From NCBI RefSeq assembly GCF_032452875.1, contig NC_083897.1, positions 5,376,854 through 5,440,853 on the forward strand: a DNA stretch of 64,000 nucleotides. Direction: 5' to 3'. The notes under the pieces were generated by a model that saw only the letters and a list, made by a program, of their open reading frames with translations, ran no database searches and was not told the origin of the DNA. Each line of letters begins with the position of its first letter. Position 1 is the stretch's first letter. The position numbers and the translations under genes were made by a program. Below, one piece after another: positions 1-10,184 of the stretch. The DNA comes from Bos javanicus. Its lineage: Eukaryota > Chordata > Mammalia > Artiodactyla > Bovidae.

Positions 1-252
1 AAACTCCAATACTTTTGCCACTTGATGTGAAGAATTGACTTATTTGAAAAGACTGGGGAAGATGCTGGGAAAGGTTGAAGGCAGGAGAAGATGGGGATGA
101 CAGAGGATGAGATGGTTGGATGGCATCACTGACTCAATAGACATGAGTTTGAGTAAACTCCAGGAGTTGGTGATGGACAGGGAAGCTTGGTGTGCTGCAG
201 TCCATGGGGACACAAAAAATCGGATATAAGTGAAAAACTGAACTGAACTGAG
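1..252 (+). mobile_element. BovB (RTE) LINE 3'-end fragment
   Basis: The sequence encodes the decayed C-terminus of the BovB ORF2 protein (a W-L-D-G-I-T-D-S type motif, then a D-R-E-A-W type motif) and ends in the tandem 'gaactgaactga' tail typical of BovB and its Bov-A derivatives. It is the counterpart of 38,459-38,712, where more of the element is present. The window cuts its 5' part. Confidence 0.8.
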
Positions 253-454
253 GGGTAGGAAGAGGAGGCAGATGTTGTTTCTGGCCAGAGGGCAGACCTG
301 GGTGATGCGATGGAGGTCCTTGGGTGAGGAAGGTGCTTAATTAGGGCACTCCCATTTCCTATCCCATGCTGTGACAGGACTGCCTCCATTCTTCTTTAAC
401 AGAGAAACACATACTCCCAGGTAGACGGGGTTTTTTTTCCCCTATAAGAAGTTG

Positions 455-616
455 CAAACCCATTGACTGTAGCCCACCAGGCTCCTCTGTCGATGGGATT
501 TTCGAGGCAAGACTGCTGGAGTGGGTTGCCATTCTCTTCTGCAGGGGATCTTCCCGACCCAGGGATCGAACCCAGGTCTCCAATTTTTTTACCATCTGAG
601 CCACCAGGGAAGTTGC
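455..616 (-). mobile_element. Bov-tA SINE
   Basis: Read on the minus strand this starts with the tRNA-derived head (gtggctcagatggtaaa, then a B-box-like ggttcgatccc). It continues into the BovB-derived body (ggcaacccactccag, cctggtgggctacagt). The B-box homology is retained from a tRNA ancestor; this is not a tRNA gene. The counterpart in copy 2 is 38,912-39,075. Confidence 0.8.
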
Positions 617-2919
617 CCCACCCATGAAACCAGAGTATTAATGCTTTCTTTGTTTCCTCCTATCTCTGTACATTCTTTCTTCAGAAGTTTGAACAAGACC
701 ATGACTATTCACTTTAGAGGAGATAGCATGTTACCAAAGAAAGCAAACAAAACAAGAGAAATCATACAAGTGTCTTTCCAGGTCAGGAACAACTAGTCTG
801 TCCACTTGAAGCTATAGGACAAACACTCCAGCCCCTAGTCATTTAAGCATTCACTGAGCACATGTAAGCACCTACTATATACCTGGAATTATATTCGGAC
901 ATGGGGACTCAGTTATCTGAGACCCATGGCTTGTTCTGGTTTATGATCTACAGGGTTAGACAGACATTGGGCAATGACGACTCACTCTGTCAAGTGCTGT
1001 AATAAGGATGAGCACAAGTGTTAAGGAAGCATGGGAGAGTGGATGATTAGCTATGGCCAGTAGATGAAGGGGGTGGGCTGGTGCCTGGGACAGTGTGGAA
1101 GAGGGGGCATTTCAGGGGATCCTGAAGCTAGGAGTTCAAGTGGCAGTAAAAAGGCAGGGGCAAGGAGGTTCCTGTAGGTAAAGGAAGCAGCATGAAGAGT
1201 GGCAGAGATGTGGTGGTGTGTACCTAGCCGGGGAGCAAAATGGCAGGAGTGTAGAGCAGAGTGGCAGATGGGCCTTTAAAGTAGATGGGGCCGTGAAAGC
1301 TCTAGTAAAGACTTTGCCCTTTGCTCTGAAAAGGAGGTTGGCCTTCAAAGCAAAAAACCGATGAGATGATGGTAGAGTTAACAGAAGAGTTGGTGCATTT
1401 AGGAATGAGTTGAGTCAAGAAAAGTTCTGCTAAGGCCCTCCAAGGTCTTTCTGGCAAGTTTTAGGATCCCACGCTTTTCTTCTTTATAAAAATAATACAT
1501 ATTCTTTTTACAACAGATTAATAAAACACATAAGATTAAAGAGGGTATCAAAACTTCACACATATCTTGCCCATACAAATGAAGAAGATAATAATAGAAA
1601 TATAAGCAAAAGACATGGGTAGATAAATCATAGATAAATACGAATGATTTTTAAACATATGGACAAATGGCTTTTGAACATATGGACTTATGCTCAAACA
1701 ATTCAAATTAAAATTATATTGAGGTAATGATGATGATTAGCATTTATTAAACACTTATAGGTTGGGCACTATTTTAAACACGTACATTATGTTATTTACT
1801 CCTTGGAACAGCCTTATGATGTGAGTACTGTTGTTATCCATCTTTTGCAAATAAGGAAACCAAACACAGAGATCTTTAGCAACATTCTCAAGGGTACACA
1901 GACAATAAGGAACAGAGCCTGGATTAAGAAGTTAAAAATTGCCCTTAATCTCACTATCTAGAAAGGATCACTCTGCTATTTAGCAAATAGTTCAGTTTCA
2001 TTTTTCTGAGTTGGCAAAAGACTCTGATTGTTAATTCTTCTCTTTGATTAGAGAATCCCAGTCTCCAACCCTTAAATAATAGGAAGTTGGCTGTTGATTG
2101 CAGACAGATATTCTTGATCATGTTACGTTTTCTGTCCCTTTGTTGTTAAAAGCTGTGTGGCTTAGGGTAAACTTTCCCATGGTCCTTAGTTTCATCTTAA
2201 CAAAGAGAATAATTACCACCCCACAGGGTTTTTGTGAATATTTAACATGATAATATACAATGAGCATTATCAGAATTAAGGGTTCTTAGTGAGGTTTGTC
2301 TGGGTTTTTTCAACTTCTAAGCATGCCCTTTTTATTCAGAGGAAGCAGAATTTTAATTTGGTCCTCTTGTCCACACTCAATCAGTAAATGCTTGCCTTCA
2401 GTACAGAAGAAATGCCCCCTCCCCCACTTTTATGTTCTTATTAATTTTCATGGGAATCTTCTGCCCAAATTGTCCTATGGCTGCCTCTTCCTTGGAATTC
2501 AGATTAGTTTTTTTTTTTTTTTTTGATTTTCTAAAAGTTATTTATTTTACTTGGAGGCTAATTACTTTACAATATTGTATTATTTTTGCCATACATTGAC
2601 ATGAATCTACCATGGGTGTGGAATTCAGGTTTTAGTCAAAGAACACTTACAGGGGATCATCGCTGACTACAACTTGTCACACAGTGGCACCCTAAAACAC
2701 TCTTATATTCCCACTGTTTCTCTTTCCTTCATAGCTTTGAACTTTTCCCATTTAATACATTTTATCTTTGTTTTTATTACTCCTGCCTTAACTCCCCAGC
2801 CTCCCCGAGCACCACCAAGAGTTAAGTGCCACAAAAGCAGAGCTTATTGTCTGTTTTCTTCACTATGTCCCCCAAACACCTAGAATGATATCTGGAACAG
2901 AGTAAATACTGAGACATTT
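617..2919. other. Intergenic stretch without a recognisable gene
   Basis: There are no convincing coding frames; those present are short and not conserved in frame with copy 2. A poly(T) run at about 2,509-2,524, followed by sequence to about 2,625, resembles the 3' end of a bovine L1 in minus orientation (compare 18,891-18,960). The site agtgaggttt at 2,288-2,297 is the empty site of a SINE found in copy 2. The rest is ordinary AT-rich DNA matching 39,076-41,674. Confidence 0.6.
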
Positions 2920-3202
2920 ATTTATTTATTTTAAAGATTTATTTATGAATGCCTGCACTGGGTCTTCATTGCTGCACAGGTATTTCTACAGTTGCAGCAA
3001 GCAGGGTCTAGTCTCTAGTTGCAGGGTGCAGGCTTCTCACTGTGGAGGCTTCTCTTGTTGTGGAGCATGGCTCTAGGCATGTGGGCTCAGCAGTGACTCA
3101 GTAGACGGACTCTAGAACACAGGTTTCCTGGACCAGTAATTGAACCCACATCCCCTGCATTGGCAAGCGGATTCTTTACCCCTGAGCCACCAAGGAGGCC
3201 CC
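2920..3202 (-). mobile_element. CHR-type tRNA-derived SINE
   Basis: On the minus strand the element begins with a tRNA-like head (cttggtggctcaggggtaaag) and carries the body typical of ruminant CHR SINEs: tctagagtccg, then catgctccacaac, ending in an AT-rich tail (taaataaataaa). It is shared with copy 2 at 41,675-41,956, so it predates the duplication. Confidence 0.75.
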
Positions 3203-3407
3203 TTAAACATTTGTTAAATGACTATAAACAACTTGCTTCCTCTGTATTGGTTAATTGTACAAGTTACCGAGTCAAATGCTACTATGTGTAGGATCACATT
3301 TATGAATTTGGAGAGCCCCCATTGGGGGAGATTAAAGTTGAGACTTGAATGTCAGTAAACTTTGGGTAATTTCTCTATATACCAGTACATCTCATATTGC
3401 TGGAAGG

Positions 3408-3600
3408 ATGGTAAAAATTCTGCCTGCAATGCCGAAGACCCAGGTTCAATCGCTGGCTTGGGAAGATCCCTTGGAGGAGGAAATGGCAACCCACTCCAGT
3501 GTTCTTGCTGGGAGAATGCCATGGACCGAGGAGCCTGGTGGGCTACAGTCCACGAGGTTGCAAAGAGTCAGACATGACTGAGTGACTAACACACACACGT
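3408..3600 (+). mobile_element. Bov-tA SINE, copy 1 only
   Basis: Bov-tA head and body (ctgcctgcaatgc, caggttcaatcgctgg, ggcaacccactccagtg, gagtcagacatgactgagtga) ending in acacacacacg. It lies inside the 2.6 kb segment missing from copy 2. Confidence 0.8.
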
Positions 3601-5087
3601 AAGTATCTTTAGATTGAGGGGGACAAGTTCATAGGAAAAAAAAAAGTCTTTTAATTTGGTCATTAAAATATATATATAAGATGGCAGAGAATTGCATCAG
3701 TGTAAATGTTTGTTTGCTTTGTGGTTAGCTCATTCTAAATTTCAACGTTTGGAGGTCAGAGAGTTAACACATTAAATTGCTGTGTCTTTACATAGTGTAA
3801 GTTAAAAATCCTCTAAAATTTTCTTCCCCTACTTTGCCACAGGGTCTGAAATTGCCTATCTTAGCATCTTTTCATAGAACCTTTCAGAGACAAGTACATT
3901 GTATGTTAACTTGGAATTGCATCCTTACTGAAAATACTATTATTTTTCTATCATTAGCTAGGTATTATATTAGGCAGGGTCTTGAGGAATTGGGACAGGA
4001 ACCTTGAGAGCAGATGAGTAGGAGAATGAAGGAAAGATCTGGGGGCATGGGGTGTTCCCAGGGAAAGGAGGCCTATCTGGGGAGTGACAGTGACCCTGAT
4101 TCTAGGTGCTTGGGGATGATGGTGGAATTGAGGAGGACAGCATGGGCCACTGCTTGACAGGATGTCACTGAAAAAAGAGGTAAAGGATCTAGGAATGCAA
4201 GTCTTGTTCCAATTTTATAGCTTTGCCTCAGGTCAACTTGTCTCTGGAGGTATTTGGTACTTTAAGACAGAAAGAAGAAGAAGATTCTTTGAGGTTCCAT
4301 ACAGTGAGGGTCTTGAGATGGGATGTAGGGAGGCTGCTTGTGAAGTATGCTATTGTAGCATACTGGAGAAGCAGTCTGCTAATGCCATCCTGAATGGGTG
4401 TCTAAGTGACCTTAACTAATTGTAGAACGAGGCCTTCCCCCCAAACTCCCTTTGTCTGATTAAGTATCTTTCACCCACTTTCTTACCCCAATTCTAGAGA
4501 TTAGGCACATTTAAAGTCACACATAAGACTATAGGTATGAGCACTAATAGAAACTTCCTTGGGTCCCAGGTAATCTCTGCTGAGTTTAAGAAACAAAACA
4601 ATAGAAACGGAGTTGGAGGTCTGCACATCCTTTCCTCAAATGGTAACTGGTGTCATGAGTTTGGTGTTTCATTCCCATGTACTTTGCCTACATTGTTGGG
4701 AAATGAAAGAGGTTGTTAAATATACACTTATATCCCGAAGTACATAGCATTTTTGGCATGTTTTAAAACTTTATATAAATGGCATCACCGGATCTATGTT
4801 CTTCTGTCATTAGTTTTGTCTTACACTTTTCTCTACAACCTCCAGGAAATCATTATCCTCAGAGGGGTGTGTGACTCAAGCTCCAAGGAGTTCTAGTCTC
4901 CTCTCCAGAGGAGCCCTTGGGTCCTAGTCACTTTACCTGCAACACTTGGAGCCAGTGAATTAAGGTTGGTCTTAGATGGAGGTGAGCCTCTCCCTCTGTT
5001 TTCTTAGCCGAAGTGGAGGGCTGGGCTCACTTGCACCATGTGACCTCCTAGACCATTACGCTGGGAGCCGCACTTTGAAAACCACTA
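3601..5087. other. Intergenic DNA, present only in copy 1
   Basis: No gene, RNA gene or strong repeat signature was recognised. Frames such as 4,162-4,419 have no domain-like features. The whole stretch lies in the segment absent from copy 2, so no within-window comparison is possible. Confidence 0.5.
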
Positions 5088-5097
5088 CTCTAGAGCA

Positions 5098-5256
5098 AGA
5101 GACAGAGAATGAGATGGTTGGGTGGCATCACTGACTCGATGGACATAAGTTTGAGCAAGCTCTGGGAGTTGGTGATGGACAAGGAGGCCTGGCGTGGTGC
5201 AGTTCACGGGGTTGCAAAGAGTCAGACCCGACTGAGCGACTGAACTGACTGACTGG
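5098..5256 (+). mobile_element. BovB/Bov-A 3'-end fragment with target duplication
   Basis: About 160 bp of BovB 3'-end sequence (gagatggttgggtggcatca, then gagtcagacccgactgagcg). It is flanked on both sides by ctctagagca (5,088-5,097 and 5,257-5,266). That target sequence is itself the left duplication of the neighbouring DNA transposon, so this fragment landed at the edge of an older element. Confidence 0.7.
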
Positions 5257-5264
5257 CTCTAGAG

Positions 5265-5457
5265 CAGGCATCCCCAACCTCCGGGATCTAGTGCCTCATG
5301 ATCTGAGGTGGAGCTGATGTAATAACAATAGAAATAAAGTGCACAATGAATGTAATGCACCTGAATCATCCCCAAACCATCCCCCTCCTCCCTGGTCCGT
5401 GGAAAAATTGTCTTCCTTGAAACTTATCTCTGGTGCCAAAAACGTGGGGGACCACAG
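5265..5457. mobile_element. hAT-like non-autonomous DNA transposon (MITE)
   Basis: About 193 bp, starting CAGGCATCCCCAAC and ending GTGGGGGACCACAG. The ends are imperfect terminal inverted repeats with the CAG start usual for hAT elements. An 8-bp flanking repeat CTCTAGAG (5,257-5,264 and 5,458-5,465) is the target-duplication length expected for hAT. The internal sequence (gatctgaggtggagctgatg, ggtccgtggaaaaattgtct) resembles a common mammalian hAT-Tip100 family, whose exact name I cannot give. Confidence 0.7.
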
Positions 5458-5467
5458 CTCTAGAGCA

Positions 5468-6079
5468 TCTTTTGCCCCTTGATATTTTAGCCTTCTTTCA
5501 ACAAAATAATCTGATGCAAGTTTACCAAAAGGTGAACAGGTAGCATTCCTAGAACGTAGAGTGCTACAAAAACTGCTCTGCTAAGTACAAAATGAAGACA
5601 AGACGTTATGGACACCCCAGTGATGAATCACTTGTCTCCAAATTTCTTTTGATTTAAACATCAGTGCAAAGATCCTTAAAGAAGCTGACAGTTACTGAAG
5701 GTGGCTTACTGGAACCCTTAACCATGCACATGGATAGGTTAAAAGTGCATTGTGTACTAGTGAGTACAAGAGACTACATTTCTACAGCACAATGATGAAG
5801 GCACAAGTCAAGTAAGCTAATTTGAAAACTACTTCAATTGGTTTCTCAGGAAGGCTTTCTAAACCACTCTTAGTTTGCAATAAGGATTCTGATATTTTAC
5901 AGCTGTCGGTGTATACCTACGACAAAAGTACTTCACAAGAACCAAACTATGGATGTTCAAGGATGCAGTAAATTATGTATCTGGCAGAAAAGTGGAGACC
6001 ATTAAAATTCTAAGAAGAAAGCACTGGTTTTGAAACTTTTTAAACCTGCTTATTAGGTACCTAGAAACTTTTTTTTTAA
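5468..6079. other. Intergenic DNA, nothing recognised
   Basis: AT-rich DNA without a gene or clear repeat. The left part to about 6,010 is missing in copy 2. The right part (from the A/T run near 6,069) continues in copy 2 at about 42,158. Confidence 0.5.
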
Positions 6080-7530
6080 AAGAATGTATAAGCAGTGCAG
6101 CGTATGTTTAAGCTATTCTCTAATGATCTTTAATGCCCTTGGCTCACTGCAGCTTGCATTCAACAAAGTCGTGTTTATTTTAGGGTTCTTCCTCTTCTTC
6201 TGGTTAATCATTTTCTTCCTCTTGCTTTGCTTCTTCTCTCTTGATTCTTTGCCTGTCTCATCGTCATCATTCTGTGTGTCTTGTCCTGTTGAGTAAAATA
6301 CTGATCTTGTACACTCATGAAAGAAAAACTGCAACTGATCTTCCGGAATTTTACCTGTACCAACCCCACTTAGTATTCTAAATTTAGGAGTTTCCAGAGT
6401 ACAAAAGTAGCTGAAGTATGAGTCCTTGAAAGTTGTTTTGTACCCTATTCTGGAAGTTCAGTTTCCTTTGCTATCCTGTTCCTTAATGCATTCTGAGTGA
6501 CATTCTTCTTCCAATGTATTCAGCACCCAATGCAGCCTATAACTTGTGGTCCGTGAGAACAGAAGGATCAAAATCATCCAGGTATGACTTTATTAGATAT
6601 GTTTCAGTCAACACCTCATTTGAGAAATAGTCACTGGATTCAGAGAAGTTCAACTGTGACATTCGTAGGCTCATCGACTTTCTGAATCATATTTCTGAGC
6701 AATTCTTGATTCTTCAAAACTTTCATGCCAAGATAAAGAATTCTTTCAGGGTGGCTTTTACCGTCAGACTTTTCCTCAAGTTTTCTTTTTGATTTCCTGA
6801 ACAACTGCCTCCGCAATACCTGGTTTCCATTTATTTTCGTCATCTGTAAGCTCATAAGATGATTTTGTATCTCCTATCGTACAGGTTGATAGAGGCATAC
6901 TTTCTCTCAGTATCATGAATTACTTTATGATGTTTAGATTTTGTTTTTGCCTAGTCTAACTGGAAGTTTCTGGGGCATTAAGTTGCTTAACGATATTAAT
7001 CAAGTCCTGAAAACAGCTTACACGTGCTACAAGTGAAGCAGCACATCTTTCTTGGGAAGCCTGAGGAATTTGCCTCCCCTCAACAGTTTTTTCTTCCTTC
7101 CTGTTCTCAACAGCATGGTGCCCCTGAATTGTGGAACATTGCAGTCTCCTTGCCACAGAATCTGTGACAGAAAACAGTCTCCTGTGCACAGCTTAAAGGT
7201 CTTTTGCTTTCCCACCTCAGGGCCTTTATCTTCCTCTGGTGAACTACAAGGCCAAGTTGCTCAAGTGTCCTCTATCATCTCATTAAGATACACAGGCCAG
7301 GAGGGTGTGGGTGGGGAAAGATGGTGGGCAGCCCAAGGCACCGTAGTCTGTCTTTCTGGCCCCTTGAGGTGGGATCCTTCCACTGACTTTCAAGAGCTGC
7401 CTCCTCCAAATCAAAGTAAATGTTGAAAGTCTTCAACCCTCCCTTGGACACGACTGCCATCTTCCCCTCCTCCCTTCCATCCTTCACAGCACAGGCTCTG
7501 GTTGGGCCAGTAGAGCTGGTTTTATGTCAC
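6080..7530 (-). pseudogene. Unidentified broken coding-like stretch (possible pseudogene), copy 1
   Basis: Read on the minus strand this gives successive open pieces in shifting frames. One near 7,490-7,275 begins M-K-D-G-R-E-E-G. Another at 7,189-6,956 includes a V-K-Q-L-N-A-P-E-T-S-S run. A third at 6,855-6,640 is lysine/glutamate-rich. A last piece at 6,334-6,113 has an acidic run followed by a lysine-rich tail. Copy 2 (42,240-43,720) keeps longer versions of the same pieces in the same order. The composition is protein-like (charged, helical) but interrupted by stops and frameshifts. No introns are evident, and an A-rich run on the minus strand near 6,069-6,080 may be a tail remnant. I do not recognise the parent gene. 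Confidence 0.4.
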
Positions 7531-7607
7531 ATTCATCCAACATAAAACCTCAATAGCTCTGGCTGGGAAGTGGGGGCAGAGGTGAGAGCCAACAGCGAAG
7601 GTGGCCT

Positions 7608-7735
7608 CAGTGGTGCTGCTGGGGTAAGGGGGCTGCTGAGCCAGGTTGGGTGTGGGGCCAGAGGGCTGCTGGGATGAGGGTGTTGCGGGACCAGGGGACT
7701 GCTGGTGTGAGTGGGCTGCAGGGCTGGGGCCTGCT
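7608..7735. repeat. Imperfect GC-rich tandem repeat ('gggctgct' type)
   Basis: Variants of a roughly 25-30 bp unit built on ggggctgctggg with ccagg and tgtgggg spacers recur several times. The counterpart at about 43,809-44,000 is longer and rearranged, as expected of a minisatellite-like tract. Nearby open frames on both strands reflect lack of stops in GC-rich sequence, not a gene. Confidence 0.55.
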
Positions 7736-7860
7736 AGGGAGGGTGCTGGGCTTTTTCCTAGGCGATTGCCCCCCTCCTGGGTGACCAGAATTAGGCAAGG
7801 ATGGCCGAGGAACAGAGCCCTTTCCCGGGATGGAAAGTCTGGTGGCCTCCACACAGAGCA

Positions 7861-7898
7861 GGACCTCACTGTCAGGCTAGGACCTCACTGTCAGGCTA
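7861..7898 (+). repeat. Perfect 19-bp direct repeat, two copies
   Basis: The unit ggacctcactgtcaggcta occurs twice in immediate succession. The same doublet is present in copy 2 at 44,124-44,161, so it predates the duplication and has stayed intact in both units. Confidence 0.85.
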
Positions 7899-8426
7899 GG
7901 AGATTCCCTCCGTGTCACCTGGGCTTGAGCTGGCATTGAAATCTGACCTAGGCCAGGGCACGTTGAACAAGAGCAGCCAGGCTCAGGGAAGGTTGGCCCC
8001 TGCTGTTCCCTCCAGGATGTTTGGTCCTGGAGGCCTCTAAGCCTAAGAGAATTTGCTGCAAAACGGTGATTGAAAGGCCATCTCTTCCTTGTCCCTCCCC
8101 CTGCCCCCCCACACTTGGCTTTTTTTGAAGATGGACTCATTGGTCCTCTCTCTAAGCAGACCCCAGGAAGAAGGCCTGGTTTAGGAGTACGAGCATGCAA
8201 TATGCAAGTGAATCCAGACAGGGAGCTTTTAACATACGATAGGTGTAAGTTCCACCAAGGGGCGGCATTTATTCCCACTATTACAAACTGCAATCAGACT
8301 TTTCCTTTGTATACCACTCTTTGGTCGTAGGTTAAGAGTAGTGTGATTTTGTGCCAAATGGCCTGGAGGTCAATGCTCAGACATTCCCAAAAATGTCTAG
8401 AAGGGCCCTTAGACATCCTGGAATCC

Positions 8427-8612
8427 AGCAGTTTTCCAAACTTCGGTGCACATAGGAAGCACCTAGAGGGCTTGTGGGACCACAGATTGCTGAGCCCCAT
8501 CCCAGTGGTGAGGGTTCTGGATCTGGGGAGACCTGAGAGTTTGCATTGCCAAGGACTTCTTGTGTGAGGTTCATGCTGCTGGTCTGGCCACTGCACTTGG
8601 AGAACCAGGGGT
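8427..8612 (+). mobile_element. MER5A-like hAT-Charlie DNA transposon remnant
   Basis: The order of motifs matches MER5A: ttttccaaacttcggtgcac, ggaagcacctagagggcttg, cagattgctgagccccatcc, gagagtttgcattgcc and, at the end, cttggagaaccaggg. It is non-autonomous and ancient. Copy 2 has it at 44,857-45,048. Confidence 0.75.
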
Positions 8613-9496
8613 GTAATCCAACGTTTTCATTTCATAGATGGATCAGCTGAGGCAGAACCCCAGCTGGGTTCCAGATTTGGCATTAACGCTTACCAGGTGT
8701 TATGACTGTGCAATCGGATTTAGCTGTTCTGGGCCTGCATTTTCTCATCTACAAAATTAGGTAAGAGCCTCGGTCATTCCTACCCCGGATTCAGCTTGCA
8801 GGTGGCTGCTATTGGGTAGTTACTCAGGCTTTTAGTAACAGCCCTCTGGTTTGGTGTGGTGCTGTCACGTGGTTCTCAGGTCCGTGAGCTTCCACAGCTT
8901 CCCTCTGGTTCCTGGGTCGGGTTTAGGCCCTGCCTTTCCTGTGTGGAGCACTGAGAGACAAAGATGCTATCAGGTGGAGGGTAGGACATAAAGCTTTGTT
9001 CTTTTTGCTGTGGTTTTCTCATTTTGCAGGTGCCTCTTCTGTTTGCTTACATTTCTAAGAATATTGGTTTTCTTTTCTGATGTAGAAAATTTCCCAATGT
9101 TTTCCTTTTCTGTTTCCTTCATATTCTTTGAATTTAAAAATTCTTTACCATCTGATCATAAGGCTATTCAAGGATATATTTTCTTATTTTCCTTGTGATT
9201 TTTTATGTTGTATACCCTTATCCCTCTGGAGTTATTTTGACATGTGTTATGAAGTTTGGATCCTGGATGACTTTCCTTTTTTGTAAATGGCTAAACTCTG
9301 TCATCATTTGTTGAGTAATCCCTTTCCTCTCTTTGGATGTCTGGCTGTGCATTCTTAGCACTCTAAGAATGTAGAATAGGTGGGAGTGAGATTTTTGTCC
9401 AAGCCCACTTTTTTCAGATGGGAAAGTTGAGGCCCAGAGCAGCTAACTGGATTTCCTAAGGTCATGTTAGTGAATGGAGAAGCTCTGGCTTCTTTT
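8613..9496. other. Intergenic DNA, no gene recognised
   Basis: Unique-looking sequence shared with copy 2 (45,049-45,929). Contains gaggcccagagcagctaactgg, a phrase seen again near 36,530, which suggests an old, unnamed mammalian repeat. No frame has domain-like character. Confidence 0.5.
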
Positions 9497-9739
9497 GTGT
9501 GTGTGTTTGTTTATTTTTGGCCATACTTAGGCTTCATTGCTTTGCTCAGTCTTTTGCTAGTTGGGGTGAGCAGTGGCTTTTCTTGCTGCAGAGCATGGTC
9601 TCTGGAGTGCAGGTTCAGTTGTTGTGGCCCATGGGCTTCATTGCCCCTTGACATATGGAACCTTTTCGGAGTAGGAATGGAACCCGTGGACCCTGCAGTG
9701 GCAGGAGGATTCTTAACCACTGAGCTGCCAGGAAAGTCC
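9497..9739 (-). mobile_element. CHR-type tRNA-derived SINE
   Basis: The minus strand gives the head ggctcagtggttaagaatcc-like sequence (here cagctcagtggttaagaatc), then gcagggtccacgggttccat, then a body ending in a T-rich (plus) / A-rich (minus) tail. Shared with copy 2 at 45,931-46,171. Confidence 0.75.
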
Positions 9740-9950
9740 AGATCTCTGTGACTTCTAATCTGAGTTTGAGATATATAGGTCTGCTTGTCTGTCTAGCTCC
9801 AGGGACATTTGACAGGGGCAGGTTAACTAACCGGCCACAAAGTAATGAGCATGACCTAGGGTCTCTGAAAGGTATAGACCAGCCTTCTTCAGCCATCCCA
9901 GAGAAATCAGTAAAAAAAAAAAAACCAAAAACTGCACACCTGTGTTCAAA

Positions 9951-10170
9951 GTGCCCTGGTGGTTCAGTGGTAAAGAATCTGCCTGCAGTGCAGGAGATGT
10001 GGGCACTGTGTAGGAGATTCAGGTTCCATTCCTGGGTTGGGAAAATCCCCTGGAAGTGAAAATGGCAACCCACTCCAGCCTTCTTGCCTGGAGAATCCCA
10101 TGGACAGAGGGGCCTGGTGGGCTACAGTCCATGAGGTCAGAAAGAGTTGGACACAACTGGGCACACACGC
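9951..10170 (+). mobile_element. Bov-tA SINE
   Basis: Head gtgccctggtggttcagtgg, tRNA-like aaagaatctgcctgcagtgc, body aatggcaacccactccagcc and tail gttggacacaactgggcaca. Shared with copy 2 at 46,373-46,592. Confidence 0.8.
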
Positions 10171-10184
10171 ATTCAGTTACCTTT

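Noticed and set aside
9615..10073. 152-codon minus-strand frame
   Set aside because: Made of CHR and Bov-tA SINE sequence; no independent coding support.
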